Below, piece by piece: positions 55,032-64,000 of a DNA stretch of 64,000 bases (its first letter is position 1; the number at the start of each line of letters is the position of its first letter). The stretch is from positions 168,598,083-168,662,082 of the forward strand of contig NC_133390.1 in NCBI RefSeq assembly GCF_047511655.1. The letters run 5' to 3'. A program made the position numbers and the translations under genes. The notes under the pieces are model-generated. The model ran no database searches and was not told the DNA's origin. It saw only the letters and a list, made by a program, of their open reading frames with translations. Source of the DNA: Castor canadensis (lineage: Eukaryota; Chordata; Mammalia; Rodentia; Castoridae).

Positions 55032-56561
55032 TTTCCCACCTTCTCTACAGCACTATAGATACAGGTATCAAGATGGTTTGGAACATGCAGGCCATAAGAC
55101 AGAAGAAAGGCCCACACAGATCTAAGGCACTAGAACTAAAGGGAACAAGAGAACAATAGGAAGAGCAGGGACTCCAGTGGAGCATCTTTAAGTGGCTTCT
55201 GGAAGGTGCACTTATAAAGCCAGCAGCATTAGGAAAAGTCCCATGGAGCTGAATCTGCCACAGGCTTGAAAAGCCCATCTTAGGGAGAAAGGGAAGAGGA
55301 TCCCCTTCCAGAAGGAACTGGGATGGAGAATGCTAGAAGGTTTCCAGCTCCTCCTCCCCCACTCTTTCAAGGGTAAGGATGACTTGTGCTTTCTGTTCTG
55401 TCCTTTTGCGTGTGATTCAGTGGGGGAGGTATGGGCAAATTTGGTTTAAATTTCCTGCAACAGAATGCAACCTGGCAGGAAAGTAGCTAGAGGTCACACC
55501 CTCTTTCTAATCAAGAACACAATCTCAGCAGAGGCTTCCCCCTCTGCAATCTTCGCATAGGAGAAGTGACTCAACTTCCCTCAGCTCACCCATTGAATAA
55601 GGGTGAGGTGCTGAGGTGCAAAAGGGGGAATTCTGTGTGCAGAAGTTCAGATTCTAACAGCCTCCAGGAGAGGTCCACCGACCAAGAGCAAGCAGCTAAG
55701 AGTCTTTTTTTGTGTTTATATTAACTCGATCAAATAGGGGAAAAGCCACTAACTTGCACAAAGAAAGCGTGGTGAGGAAGGGTATGGGAACCCAGTTCCG
55801 TTGGGCTTCTTTCACCCTGGACTTCTCTCACCCCACAGAACCCTCAGGGGCATTGCTCTACTCAGATAACAATGGAGCATCCAACTTAGGGTGGCTTTTT
55901 GGAAGGAACTGGCTTTCATACTCACTACACTACCTGGGCTCTCTTCTGAGTTTATACCTTCGCTTGTGTTATTCATCAGAGTGCTTGTCCAACTGGCAAA
56001 CTTCTGCTCAATTTCTAAGGCCCAGCTCAGTGGCCCAGATACTCTTCTTTGTGGCTTCCTAATCCTTACTTCAGGTAAACTCAGTTGTGCCCTTGTTTGT
56101 GCTGCTGGTCCTTTTATAAACACCTTCACATTTCCGCAGATTCTGTAATTCTGTCTGTGTAGTCTCTCCCCTGTCTACTGGACTATGACCTCCACACCAG
56201 CAGCACAGGGCATTCCTGGGAGCTGGCACTAATGCAGAAGCAGACCCTCTGGATCAGAATCTGTCCTCAGGGGTGGCCCCATGGTGGTTCCCATGTGTGC
56301 TAAGGTCTGGGAAGCAGGCTCTAGGCCAGTGGTTCTCCTCTCTTGTTATGCATTACCACTGGCTAGCCAGGTCCTTAAAACCTCCCCTAGATGACTTTAA
56401 TGGGGACTGTGGTTAAGCCTCATGTTCCAGGAGAGTGAGCAACCTGTAGCCAAGGCCTCTGAAGCCCACATCTATGACCCCCTCATCATCACCTGAGTCA
56501 CCTGGGCAGAGCTGTGTCTACAGAATTCCACACCAAAAATATATTCCAGACTGCCCCTCAA

Positions 56562-56646
56562 TTTTTTTTTTTCAGTACTGGGACTGGAAATCAGGGCCTT
56601 ACACTTTCTAGGCAGGTGCTCTACTACTTAAGCCATGCCCCCAGCT
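56562..56646 (-). mobile_element. ID SINE
   Basis: Poly-T, then GTACTGGGACTGGAAATCAGG ending AAGCCATGCCCCCAGC on plus. Confidence 0.8.
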
Positions 56647-56689
56647 AAGTGATTTGTTGAGTACCTATCAAGTGAAAGGCACTGCACTT

Positions 56690-56754
56690 ATTTTTTTTTT
56701 CTGATGGTACTGGGATTTGAACTCAGGGCTTGTACTTGAGCCACACCCCAACCC
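56690..56754 (-). mobile_element. ID SINE, internally deleted
   Basis: Poly-T, then GGTACTGGGATTTGAACTC and GAGCCACACCCCAACCC on plus, lacking the middle of the core. Forty-four bases from the previous ID. Confidence 0.75.
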
Positions 56755-58307
56755 AGATTTGTCTTTAAAAGAGAATAAACCACTAATGACAGGATATCCA
56801 TTACTAGAACTTTCCAAATTCCTAACTACAATAACCCAGACAATAGATTTATAGGGGGCAATGCTTATAGATCACTTCCCTCCCTGTTTTGGAAATGAGA
56901 AGAAATAAACAGAGAGAAAATACTGATGGACTTTAAGAAAACTGTTTCCCATCGACAGATCACAACAGATCACCATGGTTGCACAGGGAGAAAAAGTGCA
57001 GGCAGGGTGGGGCATGGTAGGCTGAGATGAGGCATGGGTAATGACTGAAACCCCAGGCTATGGGCCTGACTCCTCCAAGTGTCCATAACAACTCAGCATT
57101 GTTCTCATAAAATTAGGCCAAGTTCTCTCTCATTTTATGAAGAAGGGAACTCAGACCCAGAGGAACTGACAAGGCCATCCCATACTATGACTTAGGGACA
57201 AAAGAGCCAGGCCCCACTTCTGATAGTTGTCCCCTGCAGCACAGCTTTGCACAAACATTAGCCTCTCTGGACTGGATCCACATGCAGGAGTTTGACTAAT
57301 GTTTTCAAGTCTCTTCCAACTTGACCTTCTGTGAAGCTGTACAATTAGCTTAATAATTAGGAGCTTTGTTCTAGAGTGGGACAGACCTGGATTTGGATCC
57401 CACTAACCACTTTCTTATGTGTGAAACAGGGATTAGAATCAGCCCTACCTTATAAAGTTGTGTGAATGCTAAAGGGGATACTACATGGAAAGCATCATAC
57501 CCAGCACAGAGTAAGCAGCACTCTGTGAACTTGAAGAAACTGCAAAAACACTACTACCACATTTCCCAGCATAAAAAAGCCCTATGTGCCAGGCTGTGAT
57601 ACACTGTTGACAATGAGAATGTATGTGAGAGCAATCTAGGAGGAAGTCAGTATAAAAGGCAAGGCATTTGTTGGTGCTGTTCTACAATAATTATCACTAT
57701 TCTTGTGGAGAACTTTGCAGTTTTAGTTCAGTTCCATAGCAGGACAACACAATGACTGGCACGTAATAGGTGCTTGACAAAACTTTTCAAGTGACTCAGG
57801 TTAAATCAGCATGCCAATGGAGTTTCAAATTCAAATGCGTTAACTCCATGCGTTAACCAAGCAGCCTCCACGAAGGAGTGGGCACACTGCAAAGTACTAC
57901 CTTGCCTAAAAGAATTCAATTCCAACATTTTAAAAAATACATCATGCAGCTTGGCCAAGACACCACTTTGCAGTCTCTGGCATACAACTGCCTCTGGTTC
58001 TTCACCATACGGCGTGCTGTCTTGCACATCCTCTAGCCATTTTAGTCTTGTCTTTACGACTAAATGGGTAAGCATACCGAAGATGACGGCTGTGACTGCC
58101 CATTCACCTCCCTTGGCCTAGAACAGTGTAGGCCTCATTTGTGACAGATACTCAGTGAGTGACTCTGAACAGACTGAAAACAAGCTGCCAGCTGTTTTCT
58201 GAGATACTGCAGGGTGCGAGAGGGTTTCTATCCAGACTCAGACCAGATTGAGTTTGTGCAGCTGGGCTGAGGGATATGTGACTGGGTCAGAGAAGGATTG
58301 ACTTGTA

Positions 58308-58435
58308 AGTTTTTCTTTGTTGAGACAGGGTGTTGCCATGTTGTCCAGGCTGGTCATGAACTCCTGGAATAAAGAGATCCTCCTGCCTCAGCCTCTTGTG
58401 TGCTGGAACTACAGGTATATGCTGCCACACTCAGT
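58308..58435 (-). mobile_element. B1-like SINE
   Basis: GAGACAGGGTGTTGCCATGT ... CTACAGGTATATGCTGCC on plus. Confidence 0.8.
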
Positions 58436-58789
58436 GCAGGTATTTCTTCAACTGCAGCAGATATACTTGCTTGTCAGCCACCAAAGCAGGCAGTACTGTT
58501 ACATCAGATATTATCTAGGCATGAAACAAGCTAGAACATGCTATTTATCAGTGCTACTGGAAGACTGGTCCCCACTTCCTATACACCCAAACTTCCTTGG
58601 CACCTCTTAGAAACAGCATCAAGTATAAAAAGAATGACTAACTCAAGATTAACAGATGGAAGTCCTAGTCCCACCTTCTCTACTCATAGGTAATAACTTT
58701 TGGGTGCTTCATTACTTTTATCAGTAACAACAGTTCCTTCAAAAGACTCTTAAGGGAATTAAACACTATCCAGTTTATAACATGTGCAG

Positions 58790-59060
58790 CAGCCCCTAAC
58801 CATGTGGCTATGGAGCTCTTGAAAGATGGCAATCGTGCTACTACAAAGTGAGATGGGCTGTCCTAAGTGCAAAATACACATCAGATTTCAAAGAACTAAC
58901 ACAATGAAAATATTCCACTAAAATTACTTCATATTAATGTTGCAAATGTAACATTTTAGAATATATTGGGTTAAATAAAATACATGATTAAATTTAATTT
59001 TACCTGTTTCTTTTCATTTTTTTTAATGTGGCTGCTAGAAAATTTAAAATGACATATATA
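58790..59060. mobile_element. hAT-like MER-type DNA transposon relic
   Basis: CATGTGGCTATGGAGCTCTTG, CACATCAGATTTCAAAG, ATATTGGGTTAAATAAAATA and AATGTGGCTGCTAGAAAATT are in the family order; inside ELMO2 intron 1. Confidence 0.65.
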
Positions 59061-59080
59061 ACCTGCATAATTTATTTACA

Positions 59081-59278
59081 GTTTTGGAGGTACTGGAGTT
59101 TGAACTCAGAGCTTAAGTCACATCCTCAGTCTTTTTAGCTTTAGTTTATTTTTCAGGTAGGTCTCATGCTTTTTATCTGAACTGGCCTCAGACCACAATT
59201 CTCCCACCTATGCCTCTGCACCTACCTATGCCTCCTGCATAGTTGGGATTACAGGCATGTATCAACACACCTGGCCCC
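59081..59278 (-). mobile_element. B1-ID dimeric SINE
   Basis: ID half TGGAGGTACTGGAGTTTGAA then B1 half ending GGGATTACAGGCATGTATC on plus, with internal deletion of the ID half. Confidence 0.8.
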
Positions 59279-59549
59279 AGCTTGCATTAATTTTCTATTG
59301 AATGGCAACAGATTAGCAGCACAAAAAACATCCCAGGTGTTGTTTTCCTTCTCATACAGGTAGGACATCACTGACTGCAATTCACACCCACTTCCTTTTG
59401 ACAAATCCAAGTCCTCTGATCACGGATTTGGAACATATTTATAGTGCCTGTCCTTGTGTGTGATGCTGGAGATACAAGGAGCAAAACCAGTCACAGTCTT
59501 TTTCCTTGTCAATCCTGCTATCTGGTAGCATAGACAGACATCAGTATTT

Positions 59550-59640
59550 CTTTTTTATCCTTTTTTCTTTAGCGCTGGAGATGAACCCAGGGCCTTGTGC
59601 ATGCTAGGCAAGTGCTATGCCACTGAGTACACCCCTAGCC
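59550..59640 (-). mobile_element. ID SINE
   Basis: Poly-T, then GCGCTGGAGATGAACCCAGG ... GCCACTGAGTACACCCC on plus. Confidence 0.82.
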
Positions 59641-60591
59641 ATTAGCACTTTCTTAAACGGATGTAACACTACAGCTGTGCAAGTGTGAAGAACACAGGGT
59701 GTTGAAAGCAGGACACTGACTTGGTTGGGGGGCAGGGACCAGGAGAGCCTCCCTGAGGAAGTGATACTTGAGTAGGGTGGAGGGGATCTGGAGGATGAAC
59801 AGGAGTTTATTAGAATAAGCCAGGGAGAAGGAACCCTAAGTCAAAAGTTGTAAGGAAGGCGAGAGGATGTCTAAGGAACAGAAAAAGGCCTAGTGGGGTG
59901 ACACTGAGTAGGCGGGACTGACACAAGGGAAAAGGTCGGTGGGATCAGATCTCCAGGGCCTGGGTGAGCTGACCCTGCAAGGGTTCGTGGAAAATGGCCG
60001 ATTTTAAGCCCGTGTCCGAATCATCTGCATTTTGAATAGACCTGTCTGGGCACGGTGTGGGCCGTCGGGAGGGTGGACCCAGTGCCCTGGACAGACCAGT
60101 CAGGACAATGCAACTGCCCAGGCAAGAAGCGAGGGGGCCCGAATTGAGGGGGAAGCGGTGGAGATGGAAAGCAGATGGAGGGAGGCTACTGAGCGGGATC
60201 CGCGGGCGGGTGATGCACCGGGGAAAGGGACGCGGCCGCGCACGACCCGGGCTTCCGACTTGTCTCCAAGCCCCTCCCCCGCTTCTTCCACTCCCGCGGC
60301 TCCATCCTCCCTCCACCTCCTCGGACTGCGGCCCGGCCCAGCCCCGACTCCCCGCGGCCCCCTTCACCTCTCGCATCCCTTTCCGGTCCAGAATCAAGTC
60401 TCCCCTCCGACCCGGCGGGCCCCTCCAGGGCGCGACCCCCGAAGGCCTGAAGAACCGGCGCGGTCCAACCCAAGCCCACTCTCTCCGGCCTCCCAGCGGA
60501 GGGCAGCAGCCTCAGGCCCCGTCCCGGCCTCCCCTCCCACGCCCCTCTGGCGGGTCTCTCTCTCTCTTCCGCCCTCGCGCCTCTTACTCAC

Positions 60592-60700
60592 CCGGGTGCC
60601 GACCTAGGCCCAGCTCCCGCGCCCGGGTCTTGCAGCCCTGGATCCACCAGCGTCCGACCGGCCCGCCCCGCCTTCTTAGGGTCCCGCCCCGCGGAGACCG
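60592..60700 (-). promoter_or_regulatory. ELMO2: ELMO2 promoter region and noncoding exon 1
   Basis: A strong donor CACCCGG|GTGAGT (exon end 60,592) follows a GC-rich minus-strand exon. Upstream are GC boxes (CCCGCCCC on plus at about 60,664 and 60,682) and a CCAAT box on the minus strand (60,757-60,753). There is no TATA box. The transcription start near 60,690 is an estimate. Any further noncoding exons between here and 49,704 were not resolved. Confidence 0.7.
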
Positions 60701-60810
60701 GCTTGGGCTCCCATTGCTATGTTTCCCCGTCGCTCTGAATTCTCTTTCTTCAATTGGGTTATTTGTCCGTCACTTAAAAAGGGGCGGGCCCAGCTGCCGG
60801 CGCCGGATAG

Positions 60811-60835
60811 GGGGTGGGGGTGGGGGTGGGGGTGG
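60811..60835 (+). repeat. GGGGGT repeat, potential G-quadruplex near the ELMO2 promoter
   Basis: Four or more G-runs of four to five separated by single T form a perfect (GGGGGT)n tract on the plus strand, about 110 bp upstream of the estimated ELMO2 start. Confidence 0.85.
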
Positions 60836-61364
60836 AGGATGCCGGTGGTCCCCGCCCCGCTAGTGGAGGCCTCTTAAAGAAACAGGATGCCTTTTTCCCT
60901 CGGGCTACCGGGCCTTGAGAAAAGCAATTTCCCAGCAAATGCAAGAGCATCTCCCCACCCTCTGCCGCAAACTTCCCCCCTTTTTTTTCTTCCTTTTTTT
61001 TTGGGGGGTGCACAGCACAAGAGTGAAGGAAAAGGTTCTGAATCCTTGCGACACATCCGAGTTTGTGGCACTCAACTCTGCTCAGTGGGCATCTCACGCG
61101 CACACTCTGCAGTGGGGATAACTGGTTTAGGGAACTGAGTAGGAGGTGACAGTCGTGTCAGAGGCTGTAAGCAGCCGTGGCTGCTCACTACCTAGATGGA
61201 GCTAATTATACCGGCACCCAGGGCTGACCGTGGGCGCTGAGCAGAGGCAGAGGGGTACAGCTCAGCTGTGCTATTGGTAGGGATCCGTGGGAGGTGGCAT
61301 TCGTCACAGCACCTGCGGATCTAAGAGGCCGGGCACTGCGCCAAGGACTCACTCCTGCTGTCTC

Positions 61365-61510
61365 CCTCAGTGCTCACAGCAAGCCGGTGATGTAGGCAGT
61401 ACGCAGATGCCCTTGTTACAGATGGAGAGACTGAGGCTCCGAGAGGACCCACGGCCATACAGCTGGAAATACGCAGAGCAAGACGCCAGACCCTACGAGT
61501 TTGATTCCAG
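61365..61510 (+). mobile_element. MIR relic
   Basis: GATGTAGGCAGTACGCAGAT, TTACAGATGGAGAGACTGAG and CCATACAGCTGGAAAT follow MIR order. Confidence 0.8.
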
Positions 61511-61599
61511 AGTTTATGCTTCAGTCATTTCCCTTAGCAGATGTTTACAACAATACCGAGAGGTAGGCATTTTGTCCATTGTGTAAAGAAACTGATACT

Positions 61600-61790
61600 T
61601 AGCAAAGAGACTAAATAATGGCGACCTTTTAATGGCACCTCACAGTATGCAAAGCACTTACTTTTAAGACACTGTTTCATTGGATCCTCAAACATCTAAG
61701 AATTGAAGATGGTTTTTATCAGCCCTATTTTACCTGTGGATAAAGTGGTGCTTCCGAGGCAGAGACACAGCCACAGCCAAGGCCCCTGCA
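61600..61790 (+). mobile_element. MIR relic
   Basis: GCACCTCACAGTATGCAAAG, CACTGTTTCATTGGATCCTC and CCCTATTTTACCTGTGGATA follow MIR order. Confidence 0.75.
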
Positions 61791-62852
61791 TAAGCTGTCA
61801 CAAACTTCCCATAAGGTCCAGAGAGTACATACTTTTGGCCTCATAGCTTCCTTTGTCACAACTACTCTACTTTGCTATTTTAGTGTGATAGCCACGCAGA
61901 CAATACCTACACAGAGTGTGGCTGTGCTTAATAAAACTTTATTTGGGAAAATAAGCAGTGGCCTGAGGAGTCCTTTGACCAGGTATGGGTCTACAGGTCT
62001 TTGCTGGATGCCAAAGCCTTTCAGAGATCATTGCTTTGTGGGGTCCTCATAATCACTTTATCATTGTTTACTACTTATTGTTAATATATTATCATTATTG
62101 CTGATATTGTTGTTATCCTCGTCATTTTAAAAAGGAAGAATCCAAGGCTTGGCAAGATTTAGGATACACCTGAGATCAACCCAGAAACCAGCACTCAGAT
62201 CCAGCTTTCCTCACTCCAGATTCTATCCTGTCTACCATTGTGTTGTGGGCATCCAAGATCAATTCCCCCTTGGTCTAGCCCAGGGCCTTCCTGCCCCATC
62301 ACAAGATTCCAGGCCATATCCTTCTGGCCTTCCCCTCCTTCCACTGCTTGATCCTGGTGTTCCTCTTCTCAGTGACATCCCCCATCCTGCTTGTTTACTT
62401 CACCCTGAGCCCCCAGGATGCTTACACCCAGCAACCTTTGCTATAACTTAGAATAGAATCTGCTGCAGAATGGATTTCATGTGACCAGCATGGGTTTTGC
62501 TAGCTACCACCAATGTCTCCTCGCCCAGCCTTCCATAGCAAGATGGCTGCCCAGTAGTGCTTTATTTCCTGACCTCACTTGTGACAAAGACCAGCTGGGT
62601 GACAAGTTCTTGACAGTGGGAGTTGTATGTGAAACCTCAGGCCAGGGCATGAAGACAGTGGGTCCACCTCCTCTTGCTCTTTCTCTTTCTTGTGGGCTGG
62701 TCCTAGCCTTGACCTTGTGATGGTGATGATATCCTGGGGAAGGATAGAGCCACAGCACAGAAGGTGTCAAGGTCCCTGAAGCTCCCTACAAACCTGGAAC
62801 ACTCACTTCATACTCTTACGTGACAGTGAAGTAATCTTCTTTGTTCTTTGGT

Positions 62853-62975
62853 AGCAGTTATTTTAATTTAAAAGAATTTTTTTGACAGCACTGAGGTTTG
62901 AACTCAGGGCTTCATACTTGCAGCAAGGCAGGCAATCTACCACTTGAGCTCATGTCCAACCCAAGCAGTTATTTT
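62853..62975 (-). mobile_element. ID-type SINE with target-site duplication
   Basis: AGCAGTTATTTT at 62,853-62,864 and 62,964-62,975 flanks a minus-strand ID core (CTGAGGTTTGAACTCAGGGC ... CTTGAGCTCATG). Confidence 0.85.
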
Positions 62976-63619
62976 TAGAACTGACCCTGCACTCATACAA
63001 CCCCAAGAGAGAGCTTCCTTAAATTTTGTGTCCTGGGTGCCTTTCCTACCTCCTGCCCCTCCTAGCCCTGCTCAATACATCCTCATCCAAGGAATGAATT
63101 GTTCACTTTAGTTTTACGATTCTTTGTCTTTTTTTTTTTTTCTTCTTCTTCTTGGATTGCAAATCTTAGGAACCAATTTTGCTAATTTTTTCAGAACTGC
63201 AGTTTACCAGCAGGCTACTGGCTAACTCACCGGTGATAGGAAGTTGCAGAGCCAGGCTTAGAAAAAGACAGGGACCCATGATGCTTTGGGCATTTAGGTG
63301 GCAAAACAAATGAGTTCTTTCCTTTTCTCCGTTTCTTGATCAGCACTTTCTTTAGAATTAGAGTCCCTGGAGCAAGAATCTGATTGGCCAAGGTTAGGTA
63401 ACATGTCCACCCCTTAGCTAAGGAGGGCAGACACCTGGATTGACACCCCCACTCAGGCTGCACACAAATGAAGAGTTTCAGACCCTTCCATCTCCACCCC
63501 AGCTATTAAAACTGGGCAGGTCAGGTGCCCTGTTTTCAGGCTGGGATCAAAGGGAGAACCTGCAACTGAGTGTCATGACCGCAAGAAACCAACAGTGTCT
63601 GGCACATGGTGACACACAG

Positions 63620-63810
63620 TAGTTAAGATCCCAAGTTTTGTAATCACGTGGGCCTCTCTGCCGTTTCTCAGCTGTGTTAGTAACTGGACCTCTCTGAGAC
63701 TCAGTTCGATGGGGAGAATAACATTACCAACGTTAGTGGATTGTTGTGGGAATTGTGGTAAGTATACGAAGTCCCTGACACATAGTAAGTGCTCAATTAA
63801 TCGTAAGTTT
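63620..63810 (-). mobile_element. MIR-type relic
   Basis: CTGTGTTAGTAACTGGACC, CTCTCTGAGACTCAGTT and TGACACATAGTAAGTGCTC match the MIR family on the opposite strand. Confidence 0.75.
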
Positions 63811-64000
63811 AAAGTTTTTCAGTATGTATGGTGTGAATGAATTATCTATAGTATCGTGAGTTCCCTTAAAATAACACTTGAAACTAGAATGTATTGAAAT
63901 CGCCCTCCCAGTTCCTTAATCCACTAGACCTTCCACATTTGTGAAGTTTGTCATCCTCTTTGTGGGCTTACTTCCCTCCTTACCCAGCCTAGAACACCAG

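Larger units (their letters stand above)
49705..60591 (-). other. ELMO2: ELMO2 intron 1 (5' UTR intron)
   Basis: 10.9-kb intron. It contains a CA microsatellite, an AT-rich palindromic tract, a 138-bp inverted repeat pair, MIR relics, several SINE fragments on the minus strand and hAT-like sequence. No coding exon is recognised. Additional noncoding 5' exons or promoters may exist but cannot be called. Confidence 0.7.
59990..60870. other. CpG island at the ELMO2 5' end
   Basis: GC-rich, CpG-dense sequence spanning the first exon and the start of intron 1. Long open frames here on both strands (up to 268 codons on plus) are proline/arginine-rich translations of GC-rich DNA and match no protein I know. 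Confidence 0.88.
60871..64000. other. Intergenic region upstream of ELMO2
   Basis: No coding exon is recognised. It contains MIR relics (61,365-61,510; 61,600-61,790; 62,085-62,240; 63,620-63,810) and one ID-type SINE with target-site duplications (62,853-62,975). Confidence 0.6.

Noticed and set aside
60057-60863. 268-codon plus-strand open frame in the ELMO2 CpG island
   Set aside because: Composition is Pro/Arg/Gly-rich translation of GC-rich DNA, with a poly-Gly run from the GGGGGT repeat. No recognisable domain, and ELMO2 is transcribed from the opposite strand here.
1-64000. A wholly new biological system
   Set aside because: Both genes are known conserved vertebrate genes and the remaining sequence is explained mostly by repeats; no unrecognised multi-gene arrangement is visible.

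Overview
This is mammalian nuclear DNA, not bacterial or viral. Two multi-exon genes with GT-AG introns, CpG-island promoters, AATAAA polyadenylation signals and many interspersed repeats are visible. The SINEs are ID (tRNA-Ala/BC1-like) elements, B1/7SL-like elements and B1-ID dimers. That mixture points to a rodent, and the exact dimer type suggests the Castorimorpha (beaver/kangaroo-rat lineage); the species itself is inferred. The gene order SLC35C2-ELMO2 in tandem matches human chromosome 20q13.12.

Layout: 1-8.86 kb is intergenic sequence (in human the neighbour here is CDH22). It holds ancient repeats, two ATCC tetranucleotide arrays, an exact 91-bp tandem duplication and two RFX X-box-like sites. 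From 8.86 to about 21.1 kb, minus strand, lies SLC35C2, a Golgi/ERGIC nucleotide-sugar-transporter homologue. It has nine coding exons that join to exactly 365 codons plus stop, a noncoding first exon in a CpG island and an AATAAA at 8,879-8,884. From 21.1 to 22.5 kb is a 1.4-kb gap. From 22.5 to about 60.7 kb, minus strand, lies ELMO2, the engulfment and cell motility adaptor that works with DOCK GEFs. It has 20 coding exons that join to exactly 720 codons plus stop, one candidate 36-nt cassette exon, a large 5' intron and a CpG-island promoter near 60.6 kb. From 60.8 to 64 kb is intergenic sequence with MIR relics and one ID SINE.

The two genes share orientation but no evident pathway: SLC35C2 affects Notch O-fucosylation in the secretory pathway, whereas ELMO2 controls Rac activation at the membrane. 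I see no operon, CRISPR array, complete autonomous transposon or new protein system. The most unusual signals are: a 138-bp, about 96% identical inverted repeat in ELMO2 intron 1, one copy of which interrupts a MIR element; a GC-AG intron in ELMO2; a 36-nt in-frame cassette exon in ELMO2; and a 90-nt fully open, frame-preserving intron in SLC35C2.
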